Origin: Enterobacteriaceae bacterium RIT714
Lineage (GTDB): Bacteria > Pseudomonadota > Gammaproteobacteria > Enterobacterales > Enterobacteriaceae
DNA length: 64,000 nt
Assembly: GCA_009668015.1 (NCBI GenBank)
Contig: WJYB01000006.1
Location: forward strand, 1 to 64,000
Direction of reading: 5' to 3'
In this document: in pieces, positions 53,828 to 62,776 of the stretch
Position numbering within the stretch: the first letter of the stretch is position 1
How the letters are laid out: each line of letters begins with the position of its first letter
Program-made: the position numbers and the translations under genes
Notes under the pieces: generated by a model
What the model was told of the DNA's origin: nothing
What the model saw: only the letters and a program-made list of their open reading frames with translations
Database searches by the model: none

Positions 53828-54861
53828 GATTTCGTCCTCGGGTCAAAGAGTTGATAAAGCATGTCGGAGAGCAGATTGAGCATCACAAAGATCAGTCCGA
53901 CTAACAGCACGCAGCCCATCACTGCATTCATGTCGCCGAGCAGCAGACTGCCGGTAAGATAGGAGCCAAATCCCGGCCAGGAGAAGACGGTTTCGATCAG
54001 TACCGCCCCTTCCAGCAGCGAGCCGTAGGCCAGTGCCACCACGGTCAACAGTTGCACCAGGATATTGCGGAACGCGTGATTCCAGATCACCTGACGCTCG
54101 GTTAACCCTTTCACCCGCGCCGTGATAATGAACTCCTGGGACAGCTGCGCCAGCATAAAGCTGCGGGTCATGCGGCTGATGTAGGCCAGGGAGTGAAAAC
54201 CGAGCAGCGATGCCGGAAGCACCAGATGGTTAATCGCATTCCAGAACACGGCGCTGTTTCCCGCCAGCAGCGCATCGACGGTCATCAGGCCGGTACGACG
54301 CGGCACTAAACCATCAAGCCCTAAATCCAGCCGCCCCGCGCCGCCCACCCAGCCGAGCCAGGCGTAGAACAGCAGTAGCCCCATCATCCCGACCCAGAAA
54401 ATCGGCGTGGAATAACCGGCCAGACTGATAATTCGCACCACATAATCGGACACGCTGTTGCGACGCGCCGCCGCCAGCACGCCCAGCGGGATACCGAGCC
54501 CGGCGCCAACGATGATCGCCATCGTTGCCAGCTCCAGCGTGGCCGGGAAGACGCGCAGAATATCGTCCGTCACCGGTTTACCGGTCAGCAGCGCATTGCC
54601 GAGATCGCCATGCAGCAGGTTGTTCAGGTAAATGCCGAACTGCGTCAGCAGTGATTTATCAAAGCCTAACTGGTGATATACCTGCTGATAGGTGCTGTGA
54701 TCGGCATCCGGGCCAACAATCGCCAGCACCGGATCGACGGGCATCACGCGGCCAATGAAAAAAGTCAGCAGCAGCAGGCCAAACAGCGTCACCAGCACCT
54801 GAGTTAAACGCTTCGAAAAGCGTCGGGTGCGTGAGCCGGGAGAGAGGATCGCCACGCTCAT
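53824..54861 (-). CDS. ABC transporter permease (DppB type)
   Basis: 345 residues with about six membrane segments. The N-terminal FIGRVMPVDPVLAIVG stretch is that of the DppB/OppB family. EAA loop at AQLSQEFIITARVKGLTERQ. It forms the channel with the DppC-type partner. ATGA overlaps with both neighbours show tight translational coupling in this operon. Confidence 0.93.
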   Translation of the reverse strand: MSVAILSPGSRTRRFSKRLTQVLVTLFGLLLLTFFIGRVMPVDPVLAIVGPDADHSTYQQVYHQLGFDKSLLTQFGIYLNNLLHGDLGNALLTGKPVTDDILRVFPATLELATMAIIVGAGLGIPLGVLAAARRNSVSDYVVRIISLAGYSTPIFWVGMMGLLLFYAWLGWVGGAGRLDLGLDGLVPRRTGLMTVDALLAGNSAVFWNAINHLVLPASLLGFHSLAYISRMTRSFMLAQLSQEFIITARVKGLTERQVIWNHAFRNILVQLLTVVALAYGSLLEGAVLIETVFSWPGFGSYLTGSLLLGDMNAVMGCVLLVGLIFVMLNLLSDMLYQLFDPRTKS

Positions 54862-56474
54862 TTGTCACCTCCGGTTTTGTAGACTTCGCGCAGGAAGGTG
54901 GTGGCGGACGGGTGCGACTGGAAGTTTTTCACTTCATTACGCACCACCACCGAATCGACCATTTGCGACAGCGGGACCATCGCCGGGATCAGCTCGTCAT
55001 AACGCACCTGGATTTGCTGGTAGTCGGCGATCTGTTTTTGCGGATCGCGCTCCAGCAGCGCTTTGTCGATCATCTCGTTCAGCGGTTTGTCGTAGAAACT
55101 GGTGCGCCAGCCCTGGAAGTTGGTGAGCCGCGCCTCGTCGCTGTTGTCGGGGTTATAGACCAGCGCACGCAGGCTGGAGTGCGGGTGTGGTTCAACCCCA
55201 CTGCCACCGCGACCAACTAACATGTCAAATTTACGCTCGCGCATCGCGCCATAAATCTGGTTGCCGGTGCCGGTAATGATTTTGGCGTTGATACCCGCCT
55301 GCATCAGCGTCGACTGGACCGCAATGGCGATATTCAGGAACGGCTGATCCGCCAGCACCCGCAGCGTGGTGTTGAAACCTTCCGGATAGCCCGCTTCCGC
55401 CAGCAGTTTTTTGGCACGCGGAATATCCAGTGTGTAGCCCGGATCCGGCAGCGTGGAGGGCATTCCGGCTTTGATTGGGCGCTGATGCAGTACGCCGTAG
55501 CCCGGCATCAGCGCTTTATTGATGCCCTGATAATCAATCAGATAGCGCACCGCTTCCCGCACTTTAGGGTTCGCAAAGTGGCTCTCTTTCATGCTCATTG
55601 CCACGTAGTAGACCGTGCCTTTTTGCACGGCTTCGACCGTGAGCTGCGGGTCTTTACGCAGGGCGTTGATGTCGGAGACCGCCATATTGTTGGCGATATC
55701 CAGATCGCCTTTTTCAATCATCAGGCGCAGAGTTTGCGACTCCTGAAAATGGCGCAATACGATGCGATTCATTTTCGGCTCTTCGCGCCAGTAGTGCGGA
55801 TTTCGCTGCATGCGCAGCACATCTTTCGCCTGCCAGGTTTCGAGCATAAACGGCCCTGAACCGGCTTCATTCGTCGTCAGCCAGCGGTTGCCCCAGTCGT
55901 TATTCACCTCGTGGCTCTGCACCGTTTTACTGTCGAGTACTCCCAGGTTGCCCAGCGCGCCGAGCGAGTAAATCACCAGCTGCGGGTCATTGGCTTTTGG
56001 CAGGACAATCTGCACGGTGTAGTCATCCGGCGCGACGATCTGCTTATCAATATTCTTTTTACTGAAACCATAGGATTTCCACACCGACGCCTGGGCCAGA
56101 TTCAGGTGGAGTAAGCGGCGCATCGACCACACCACATCCTGCGCGGTGAGCGGATTACCGGAGTGGAATTTCACGTCATCACGCAGATGGAAGGTCAGGG
56201 TTTTGCCATCCGGCGCAATATCCCAGGATTTTGCCAGCGCGGGTCTGACGTTGGTGAGCTCATTGGGATCGAGTTCAACCAGCGAATCATAGAGATTCAC
56301 CACAATGCCCACCACTTCGTTGCCGGTCATCGCTGCCGGATCGAGCGTGAGCAGGTTGTTCATATTCATACCGATGATGAGCTGGTCGGGCGGCGTTTTC
56401 GCATACGCCGCACCGCTCCCCATCATCAGCGAGAGCGCGAGTAACCCCGCCCTCGTGAGGGAGTTTTTCTTCAT
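54858..56474 (-). CDS. ABC transporter periplasmic substrate-binding protein (SBP_bac_5)
   Basis: 538 residues. Signal peptide with cleavage after AAYA (SLMMGSGAAYA-KTPPDQ). Family 5 extracellular solute-binding protein, with the domain signature AKSWDIAPDGKTLTFHLRDD near residue 85. Members bind peptides, opines, nickel or oligosaccharides; the ligand here cannot be read from sequence. It is 100 bases downstream of the enolase-superfamily gene, with no strong terminator between, so all six genes may share one transcript. Confidence 0.92.
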   Translation of the reverse strand: MKKNSLTRAGLLALSLMMGSGAAYAKTPPDQLIIGMNMNNLLTLDPAAMTGNEVVGIVVNLYDSLVELDPNELTNVRPALAKSWDIAPDGKTLTFHLRDDVKFHSGNPLTAQDVVWSMRRLLHLNLAQASVWKSYGFSKKNIDKQIVAPDDYTVQIVLPKANDPQLVIYSLGALGNLGVLDSKTVQSHEVNNDWGNRWLTTNEAGSGPFMLETWQAKDVLRMQRNPHYWREEPKMNRIVLRHFQESQTLRLMIEKGDLDIANNMAVSDINALRKDPQLTVEAVQKGTVYYVAMSMKESHFANPKVREAVRYLIDYQGINKALMPGYGVLHQRPIKAGMPSTLPDPGYTLDIPRAKKLLAEAGYPEGFNTTLRVLADQPFLNIAIAVQSTLMQAGINAKIITGTGNQIYGAMRERKFDMLVGRGGSGVEPHPHSSLRALVYNPDNSDEARLTNFQGWRTSFYDKPLNEMIDKALLERDPQKQIADYQQIQVRYDELIPAMVPLSQMVDSVVVRNEVKNFQSHPSATTFLREVYKTGGDK

Positions 56475-56574
56475 CTGTGTATACCGTTGTAGGGTAAGGT
56501 ATTTATCCCCGTCCTGTTTCAGGCTGCCGGTGCGTTAGCAGTCTGCAACCCGAAAGCGTCAGGGACTTTTCTCA

Positions 56575-57729
56575 TCAGTCGTGGCTGACGGTATTATTGT
56601 CGATATACGCAAAATTGATGTCTTCACCCAGCCCCGGGCGGTCCGGAAGAGTGACGATGCCGTTTTCATCCATCGGGTCGATCAGGCTGTGGAGATAGGC
56701 CGCGGGTTCGTCGTAATCCAGGAACGGGTGCAGCAGGCCGCGCTCATACCAGCGACAGTTTTTAATCGCTCCGATCACCGCCAGGCTTGCCGCGCCGTTG
56801 CCGTGAACCTCGCAATCCATGCCAAACGACTCTGCCAGATTTGCCACTTTCAGCGTCGGGGAGATCCCGCCAACGCCGTTTGCCCCGGCACGCAAAATGT
56901 CGCAGGCGCCCGCTTTCACCCAGTCTGCGCGGCTGTGGTGCTTCCCGCCCAGGCTTTCCGGGCCAATAATCGGAATCGACAGGTTTTCGGCAAGCCAGGC
57001 GTAAGAGGACATACTTTCCTCTTCCATCGGCTCTTCAAACCACGCGAAGTTGAGTTTTTCCAGCTCTTTACCGATGTACAGCGCTTCGGTGCGGCTGTAC
57101 CAGTGATAGCCGTCAATCATCAGATCGATATCCGGGCCGACCGCTTCACGCACGGCGGCGCAGGCTTTGACGTCCATTTTAGGGTTTGGCGCGAAGGAAA
57201 CGGGCGGCATCCAGGTATGCAGCTTGATCGCTTTGTAGCCGCGGGCCACCAGTTTTTCAGCAAAGCTTGCGTACTCGTCCGGCGTGGAGAGGCCACCGGG
57301 CAGATCGTCACCGCACATGGTGCTGCCGTAGGCCGGCACTTTATCGCGGAAGCCGCCAAGCAGTTTCCAGACCGGCATATTCAGTTTGCGGCCAATCAGA
57401 TCCCACAGCGCCTGCTCGACGAAACCGAGCGCGCGCTCGGTGAGCTGGTGTGCGCTCCCGCGCTGCCAGTGGGCCAGTTCCTGCCAGATTTTCTCGCGGT
57501 TAAACGCGTCCTGGCCGACCAGCACTTTACGAAAGAAGGTATTCACCACAAAGGGGCGCACCACTTCCGGCGGCGCAAATGAGTACCCTTTGGTGCCATC
57601 GTCTGCAGTAATGGTCAGCATCGCCATTTTAGCCAGGCTTTCTGGCCCTGGATGCGAATGCCCGGCGCTGTCGGAGACCCGACGCGTTGGGTACTGGAAG
57701 ACGGTGACGTTTACAGATTCAATTTTCAT
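56575..57729 (-). CDS. Enolase-superfamily (mandelate racemase-like) enzyme, substrate unknown
   Basis: 384 residues. The barrel motifs are complete. The base position is a KLH triad (Lys169-His171) in GYKAIKLHTWMPP. Metal ligands are Asp206 (LMIDGYHWY), Glu232 (WFEEPMEEE) and Glu258 (GPESLGG). The acid/base pair is Asp277 (CDILRAG) with His309 (CEVHGNGAASL). The His-Asp dyad puts it in the mandelate racemase subgroup, most of whose members dehydrate or epimerise acid sugars. KxH in place of KxK is unusual. It heads the transporter operon, so the substrate is probably imported. It is not a dipeptide epimerase of the YcjG type, which would have Lys in place of His. Confidence 0.85.
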   Translation of the reverse strand: MKIESVNVTVFQYPTRRVSDSAGHSHPGPESLAKMAMLTITADDGTKGYSFAPPEVVRPFVVNTFFRKVLVGQDAFNREKIWQELAHWQRGSAHQLTERALGFVEQALWDLIGRKLNMPVWKLLGGFRDKVPAYGSTMCGDDLPGGLSTPDEYASFAEKLVARGYKAIKLHTWMPPVSFAPNPKMDVKACAAVREAVGPDIDLMIDGYHWYSRTEALYIGKELEKLNFAWFEEPMEEESMSSYAWLAENLSIPIIGPESLGGKHHSRADWVKAGACDILRAGANGVGGISPTLKVANLAESFGMDCEVHGNGAASLAVIGAIKNCRWYERGLLHPFLDYDEPAAYLHSLIDPMDENGIVTLPDRPGLGEDINFAYIDNNTVSHD

Positions 57730-57856
57730 TATCAGTCCTTAAAACAACGTAGGTTCAGAGCGACTTCGTAATTTGAAAAGCTGTTCCGAAAGTAACTTTA
57801 AGCGCAAAATTCGTCCGCTGCCTTAGACAAATTCCGCTAAGCATCGACCATTTATT

Positions 57857-57891
57857 GTGCATATGCACGGGAGGGAGTGATACTTTTCACA
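57857..57891 (-). promoter_or_regulatory. Predicted CRP site and palindromic operator of the transporter operon
   Basis: On the minus strand TGTGA-AAAGTA-TCACT (57891-57876) matches the CRP consensus in 9 of 10 positions. Seven bases on is a perfect 12-bp palindrome, GTGCATATGCAC (57868-57857), the right form for a dimeric local repressor such as a GntR-family protein. A -10 would fall in or just after it (near ACAATA, 57858-57853). Both precede the enolase-superfamily gene by about 130 bases. No regulator gene lies next to the operon in this window. Confidence 0.6.
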
Positions 57892-57979
57892 AAAGACAGG
57901 GGAAGTGTGAAGTCGATCGGGAGAGAGGTTTGAATGAAATGAAAAAGGGTTTCGGGTTTTACGTTTACTGCGGTCTGCT

Positions 57980-58074
57980 CCCCTCACCCCAGCCCTCTCC
58001 CCAAAGGGGCGAGGGAGAAAAAGCTGCACCGAATAGTCCCCTCTCCCCTTTGGGGAGAGGGTTAGGGTGAGGGG
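57980..58074. repeat. Intergenic inverted repeat after fbaB
   Basis: A CCCCTCACCCCAGCCCTCTC arm and CCAAAGGGGCGAGGGAG unit face CCCCTCTCCCCTTTGGGGAG and the closing GGGTTAGGGTGAGGGG arm. It is a compact, apparently complete copy of the family and lies 37 bases beyond the fbaB stop. It is likely to fold strongly in the fbaB transcript. Confidence 0.87.
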
Positions 58075-58111
58075 TAAGAGTAAAGAGTGAAGAGTAAAGG
58101 CCCGCGCCAAA

Positions 58112-59164
58112 CTACGCGATAGTGACCTTCTTATCCAGATACACATCCTGCACCGCGTTGATCAGCTTCACACCGTCGGACATCGATTTTTTAAACGCTT
58201 TGCGACCCAGGATCAGCCCCATCCCGCCGGCGCGTTTATTGATAACCGCCGTGCGTACCGCGTCGGTCAGATCCGTTTCGCCCCCTGCTGCACCACCGGA
58301 GTTAATCAGCCCCGCGCGACCCATGTAGCAGTTGGCGAGCTGGTAACGCACCAGATCAATCGGATTGTCACTGGTCAGCTTGCTGTACACGCGGTCATCG
58401 GTGTAACCAAAGTTCACCGCTTTGTAACCGCCGTTATTTTCGGCCATTTTCTGCTTCACGATATCTGCGCCAATGGTGGCCGCCAGATGGTTTGCCTGGC
58501 CGGTGAGGTCGGCTGAGACATGGTAATCAACGCCATCTTTCTTGAACGCATTGTTGCGCAGATAGGCCCACAGCACGGTGACCATCCCCAGTTCGTGGGC
58601 GCGCTCGAAGGCGGCAGAGATCTCTTCGATTTGACGGCGAGACTGTTCGGAACCGAAATAAATCGTCGCTCCCACCGCCACAGCCCCCATGTTGAACGCC
58701 TGCTCTACGCTGGCGTACAGCGTCTGGTCGTATTCGGTCGGGTAGCTTAGCGTCTCGTTATGGTTCAGTTTGACGAGGAAAGGAATGCGGTGGGCGTAGC
58801 GGCGAGAGACGGATGCTAACACGCCGTAGGTGGAGGCCACGCAGTTGCAGCCCGCTTCAATGGCCAGCTCCACGATATTTTTCGGATCGAAGTACAGCGG
58901 GTTGGCGGCAAACGATGCCCCGGCGGAGTGCTCAACGCCCTGATCAACCGGCAGAATGGAGAGATAACCCGTTCCGGCTAAACGCCCGGTATTATAAAGC
59001 GTCTGCATGTTCCGCAGTACCGCTGGCGGACGGTTGTTATCTATCATGACCCGATCAACGTAGTCGTGACCTGGCAGGTAAAGTTGCTCGGCTGGAATGG
59101 TCATACAACGATGCTGTAACAGGCTGTCGGCATCTTTGCCAAGCAATTGCGCAATATCAGTCAT
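58112..59164 (-). CDS. fbaB: Class I fructose-bisphosphate aldolase FbaB
   Basis: 350 residues, the DhnA-type Schiff-base aldolase, equal to E. coli FbaB. DVGYxQG-like core [20 protein letters not shown], then [17 protein letters not shown], and the phosphate site [14 protein letters not shown]. It cleaves fructose-1,6-bisphosphate and serves chiefly in gluconeogenic growth. The start is [11 protein letters not shown] at 59164; the open frame would add 24 residues from the leader. Confidence 0.97.
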   Translation of the reverse strand: MTDIAQLLGKDADSLLQHRCMTIPAEQLYLPGHDYVDRVMIDNNRPPAVLRNMQTLYNTGRLAGTGYLSILPVDQGVEHSAGASFAANPLYFDPKNIVELAIEAGCNCVASTYGVLASVSRRYAHRIPFLVKLNHNETLSYPTEYDQTLYASVEQAFNMGAVAVGATIYFGSEQSRRQIEEISAAFERAHELGMVTVLWAYLRNNAFKKDGVDYHVSADLTGQANHLAATIGADIVKQKMAENNGGYKAVNFGYTDDRVYSKLTSDNPIDLVRYQLANCYMGRAGLINSGGAAGGETDLTDAVRTAVINKRAGGMGLILGRKAFKKSMSDGVKLINAVQDVYLDKKVTIA

Positions 59165-59262
59165 AGCTATGCTCCCGTAAGTTCCGACGTCATGTCGGTA
59201 CGTGATATCCATACCCACATTTTTGTGAGCAGACAAAGCCTGGACCCTGGTTAGCCTAATTT

Positions 59263-59282
59263 CCAGCTTTAGCTGGTTTTTT
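59263..59282 (+). terminator. Plus-strand terminator-like hairpin upstream of fbaB
   Basis: CCAGC/GCTGG with a TTTA loop, followed by TTTTTT on the plus strand. No plus-strand gene precedes it, and both neighbours, fbaB and thiD, are on the minus strand. It would fit the 3' end of a short RNA antisense to the fbaB leader; otherwise it is chance. Nothing else is clear in 59165-59512. Confidence 0.4.
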
Positions 59283-59512
59283 CAGCACAATCTGCTGGCT
59301 CGTTTCCTGTACATCACCATCGTTACACCGTTCAAACTGTCGCCCCTCACGGATAACGGGATGGCCTGCCTGAGGCGCATAATTTATGCAACTGCAGTGG
59401 AGACTCCTGGCGTCGCGTTCCGTTCGTTCAGTTGAGCCATTCCCGCTATGTGATTGTTCCTTCTCCATTTTATTGAGCGAAAACGCTTATCCCCGTCGAC
59501 GCCTTTTACGCG

Positions 59513-60313
59513 TTACCACCACGCATGAAAATGGTGAACCGGGCCAATACCGTGGCCGACCTCCAGCGTGTCGGCTTTGGCAAGCGCACAGGAGAGCCAG
59601 GCTTTGGCCTCCTGCACCGTATCGTCCCAGTGTTGATGACGTGGGCGCAGCGCGGCCAGCGCGGCCGATAACGTGCAGCCCGTCCCGTGTGTATTTTTAG
59701 TGATAATGCGTGCCGCCGTGAAGCGCTTTGCGCCATCACGGGTAAAAAGCCAGTCCGGACTTTCTGTGTCATCAAGATGACCCCCTTTCATCAGCACCGC
59801 CTCGCAACCCAGCGCTAGTAATGCATTGCCTTGCTCTTTCATCTCGCGTTCGTTGCGTGCATGCGGTGCGCCGAGCAGCGCAGCGGCCTCTGGCAGATTC
59901 GGCGTAATGAGCGCCACCTGCGGCAACAACTTTTTGCGCAGCGTTTCAACGGCGGATGGCGAAAGAAGCGGATCGCCACTTTTCGCCAGCATTACCGTAT
60001 CAAGCACCACGTTCCGCACCTGATAACGCTCCAGCCGTTCCGCGACCGCTTCAACGATGTCCGTTTCGGCCAGCATGCCGATTTTGGTGGTATCAATGCG
60101 CACGTCGCTAAATACTGAGTCGAGCTGGGCTGCCACAAAATCGGGTTCAATCCGGTACACCGACTGTACCCCGCGAGTATTTTGCGCCACCAGGGCGGTG
60201 ATGACCGAGCAACCATAGGCCCCCAGAGCAGAGAACGTTTTAAGATCGGCCTGAATTCCCGCACCGCCACTCGGATCGGTGCCCGCAATCGTTAAGGCGT
60301 TAATCCGTTTCAT
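59513..60313 (-). CDS. thiD: Hydroxymethylpyrimidine (phosphate) kinase ThiD
   Basis: 266 residues, ribokinase fold. N-terminal [21 protein letters not shown]-terminal anion hole [18 protein letters not shown] with the catalytic region. It phosphorylates HMP and HMP-P to HMP-PP for thiamin synthesis. The family start [11 protein letters not shown] (60313) overlaps the thiM stop by four bases (ATGA), so thiM and thiD are coupled. Confidence 0.98.
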   Translation of the reverse strand: MKRINALTIAGTDPSGGAGIQADLKTFSALGAYGCSVITALVAQNTRGVQSVYRIEPDFVAAQLDSVFSDVRIDTTKIGMLAETDIVEAVAERLERYQVRNVVLDTVMLAKSGDPLLSPSAVETLRKKLLPQVALITPNLPEAAALLGAPHARNEREMKEQGNALLALGCEAVLMKGGHLDDTESPDWLFTRDGAKRFTAARIITKNTHGTGCTLSAALAALRPRHQHWDDTVQEAKAWLSCALAKADTLEVGHGIGPVHHFHAWW

Positions 60314-61080
60314 GCATGGCTCTCCAGGTTCCACAACGCGTCGATAAATGCGCAAGCAAAGCTGCCCGGCCCGGAACGTTGACTAGCCGCACGCGTGCCT
60401 GCCCGTTTCATCCATCCGCAGGCAGCCGCCACGTTATCCAGTCTGTCGCCCGGCAGCGAACAGCTTGCCGCTACCACCGCCGACAGCGCGCATCCGGTGC
60501 CGACCACTCGGGTCATCAGCGGATCCCCTCCGCTGACCGTTTTCGTTCGCTGCCCGTCCGTGACGTAATCCACTTCTCCGGTGACGGCAACAATGGCGTT
60601 CGTCTGGCGAGCCAGCGCCTGTGCGGCAGGCAGTGCAATGGCGGCGGCATCGGTAGTATCGACGCCACGCCCGCCGGCGCTCATCCCTGCAAGGGCAAGG
60701 ATTTCCGAGGCATTGCCGCGGATCGCCGCGGGTTTCAGGCTCAGCACTTGCTGACAAAAACGGGTCCGAAATGCCAGCGCACCGACGGCCACGGGATCGA
60801 GCGTCCACGGCTTGCCTGCGGCAACCGCACTTTCGATGGCCCGACGCATCGCCTGCGAGCGAGGCGAAGTGAGCGTGCCAACGTTGATTAACAGGGCATC
60901 GGCGATGGCGGCAAATTGCTCTGCTTCTTCGGCTTCGACGATCATTGCCGGAGAAGCACCCAGCGCCAGCAAAACGTTAGCCGTAAAGGTTTGCACCACA
61001 TCGTTAGTCATGCAGTGTGTCAAAGGTGAGCGCGCGCGGAAGTGGTGTAAGACGTGTAAATCGAGCAGGTCAGGCTGCAT
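60310..61080 (-). CDS. thiM: Hydroxyethylthiazole kinase ThiM
   Basis: 256 residues (E. coli 262), ribokinase-like. [20 protein letters not shown] and [16 protein letters not shown] are the substrate loops. [16 protein letters not shown] holds the catalytic Cys/anion hole. It salvages thiazole alcohol for thiamin. It stands directly behind a TPP riboswitch. Confidence 0.97.
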   Translation of the reverse strand: MQPDLLDLHVLHHFRARSPLTHCMTNDVVQTFTANVLLALGASPAMIVEAEEAEQFAAIADALLINVGTLTSPRSQAMRRAIESAVAAGKPWTLDPVAVGALAFRTRFCQQVLSLKPAAIRGNASEILALAGMSAGGRGVDTTDAAAIALPAAQALARQTNAIVAVTGEVDYVTDGQRTKTVSGGDPLMTRVVGTGCALSAVVAASCSLPGDRLDNVAAACGWMKRAGTRAASQRSGPGSFACAFIDALWNLESHA

Positions 61081-61130
61081 GGTTTCGCTCCTGCCTTGCG
61101 TGAAGAAGCGATAACCGTGAAAGGCATCTG

Positions 61131-61206
61131 ACTTCCCTACGCTGGCATTATCCAGATCAGGTGGTACGGGTATTTCTCAGCCTTCACGTGGAAGGGCACC
61201 CCGAGT
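61131..61206 (-). promoter_or_regulatory. TPP riboswitch controlling thiMD
   Basis: The minus strand holds the THI-box core: CGGGGTGCCCTTC, then GGCTGAGAAATACCC, ACCTGATCTGGATAATGCCAG and the closing CGTAGGGAAG. It lies 50 bases before the thiM ATG. When thiamin diphosphate binds, the aptamer hides the thiM ribosome-binding site in E. coli and lowers translation. The element is complete. Confidence 0.97.
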
Positions 61207-61844
61207 CATGTAGTAAGAATTCAAAAACTTGCGATTAATGCTCCCCATTAATCCCTGATCAGGATGTTAATGCCAGCGGGTAGTCTTGTAAACGGCAAAA
61301 GCGGCCCTTTTGGGCCATGTGTGACAGGGGATTTTCTTCAGAAAAAAGACCGGGTTGCCCCAGCCTCATTTAGTTTTGGTTTTCGTTGTCACTATCGATT
61401 GATATTGTAGTAGAGCTTATAGACAGGACGAAGGAATGAAAGAGTTATCGAAATATGTGGTGTTGATGAGATATGATGAAATCGGACTGACCTGCCTCCT
61501 CGATTAGATACAACGCTCAGTTAGTAATGTTTAACAGCGTTAGCTATAAAAGCTATAAGTAAACAGAAAGTAGTTTTTTGGTTTCACTTTTCGATAATTA
61601 ATTCCAAGCACAATTTTCTTATGAAAGAAACCTACGATCCTCTTCAATCTTCCCTTAAAAGTAAAAATATCCGATAGTAGAACATATAAAAAGATAACTT
61701 CCTACCTTATAGCTCGCTGTAGTTCCCCCAACTAACGTACACAAAGCTCACCGAATTTTATATATGCTTAATTTAGAGTAGAAAAAATTTTATCTACACT
61801 TAAATTTCAGCAAATTTTGAGAATTTCGCACAATTTCACTAACT
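61207..61844. other. AT-rich gap between the thi operon and the type VI module
   Basis: 638 bases, strongly AT-rich from about 61420, in contrast with the thi genes. The left end must hold the thiMD promoter. A small hairpin GGCCC/GGGCC lies near 61300-61317. No frame over 60 codons looks real, and there is no tRNA or clear attachment repeat. It may be the scar of a larger insertion. Confidence 0.5.
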
Positions 61845-61873
61845 TTGATGCAGGTTCTGCCTGGTAGTATGAT
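61845..61873 (+). promoter_or_regulatory. Predicted sigma70 promoter of the hcp cassette
   Basis: TTGATG (61845-61850), a 17-base spacer and TATGAT (61868-61873) give a good housekeeping promoter. Transcription would start near 61880, with AGGGA in the leader eight bases before the hcp ATG. Confidence 0.65.
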
Positions 61874-61911
61874 TAACAGTCAATACCGACATCAAAAATA
61901 GGGATTTCAAG

Positions 61912-62406
61912 ATGGCTATACCAGTTTATCTATGGCTTACTGATGATGCAGGAAATCAGGTTAAAGGCGGTGTTGATGTGTATGGTAGGGAAGGTTCTAT
62001 AGAGATAATAGAGCTTATGCACAATGTAGAGCTACCAACTGATGACAAAACTGGAAAGATAACCAGTAAGCGCCTGCATGGAGATTATGCACTGATTAAA
62101 GAGATTGATTGTGCATCCCCCTACCTCTATCAAGGAGTTTCATCAGGACGAAAATTTAGGGAGGCTGTATTGAAGTTCTACCGCATAAACTATAACGGTC
62201 AGGAAGAAGAGTATTTTCGCGTAACGATGGATAACGTGAGAATTAATGAAATTGAACCTTTCATGTTTGACATAAAAAATCCTACATTTGAAATGCATAG
62301 CCATCTGGAAGCATTTTATTTAGCTTATGAGAAAATCACATGGCATTATCTGGACGGAAATATAATTCATTCTGATTCATGGACCGGCAATAAGGAGGTT
62401 GCATAA
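61912..62406 (+). CDS. hcp: Hcp-family type VI secretion tube protein (orphan)
   Basis: 164 residues, full length for Hcp1-type proteins. It starts AIPVYLWLTDDAGNQVKGGV and ends with KITWHYLDGNIIHSDSW, both diagnostic. YGREGSIEI and KEIDCASPYLYQGVSSGRKF are conserved core strands. Hcp hexamers stack as the T6SS inner tube and carry small effectors in their lumen. No other T6SS structural gene is in the window, so this is an orphan copy. Its stop overlaps the next start (TAATG). The AT-rich codon use differs from the neighbours and suggests transfer. Confidence 0.95.
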   Translation: MAIPVYLWLTDDAGNQVKGGVDVYGREGSIEIIELMHNVELPTDDKTGKITSKRLHGDYALIKEIDCASPYLYQGVSSGRKFREAVLKFYRINYNGQEEEYFRVTMDNVRINEIEPFMFDIKNPTFEMHSHLEAFYLAYEKITWHYLDGNIIHSDSWTGNKEVA

Positions 62407-62774
62407 TGACTTGGGTTTATAAAGTGAGTGCTCATAGCTTCTATCTGAATGGTACTTATCAGTTTGATGCTAACTACTCTGGCAGACCAGGATATAAAGA
62501 TGATTCTGCTAATGAATGCGTAAAGGATAATGGCCCACTTCCTAGAGGCACTTACACTATCGGCCCTGCATTCTACCATCTTAGAACAAGAGCATGGACA
62601 ATGAGACTTACTCCATATGTAGAAAATCAGATGTGCGGTCGTGATAGCTTTATGATACATGGTGATAGTGCTACACATCCGGGAGAAGCATCTGATGGTT
62701 GCATTATTCTTAACTTGCCCTATCGTAAAATCATTGCAGCCAGTAGTGACAAAATTTTGGTAGTGGAAGATTGA
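62406..62774 (+). CDS. Tlde1-like T6SS effector with L,D-transpeptidase-type active site
   Basis: 122 residues, DUF2778/Tlde1 type. NGPLPRGTYTIG is the usual lead-in. The active-site block FMIHGDSATHPGEASDGCII holds His85, His91 and the nucleophile Cys99 in a DGC setting. Relatives in Salmonella cleave and exchange peptidoglycan stem peptides in the target periplasm. There is no signal peptide, as expected for cargo delivered by an Hcp tube. One-base overlap with hcp implies equal expression; the four-base spacing to the next gene implies cognate immunity. At 122 residues it is compact for the family. Confidence 0.85.
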   Translation: MTWVYKVSAHSFYLNGTYQFDANYSGRPGYKDDSANECVKDNGPLPRGTYTIGPAFYHLRTRAWTMRLTPYVENQMCGRDSFMIHGDSATHPGEASDGCIILNLPYRKIIAASSDKILVVED

Positions 62775-62776
62775 GC

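Noticed and set aside
56575-57729. Dipeptide epimerase (YcjG type) or rspA-type name for the enolase-superfamily gene
   Set aside because: The His309-Asp277 dyad excludes the dipeptide epimerase subgroup, and the KxH motif does not allow a firm choice among the sugar-acid dehydratases.
59256-59468. Minus-strand frame of 70 codons between thiD and fbaB
   Set aside because: It lies in the presumed promoter region of fbaB, with low-complexity polar sequence and no support from neighbours.
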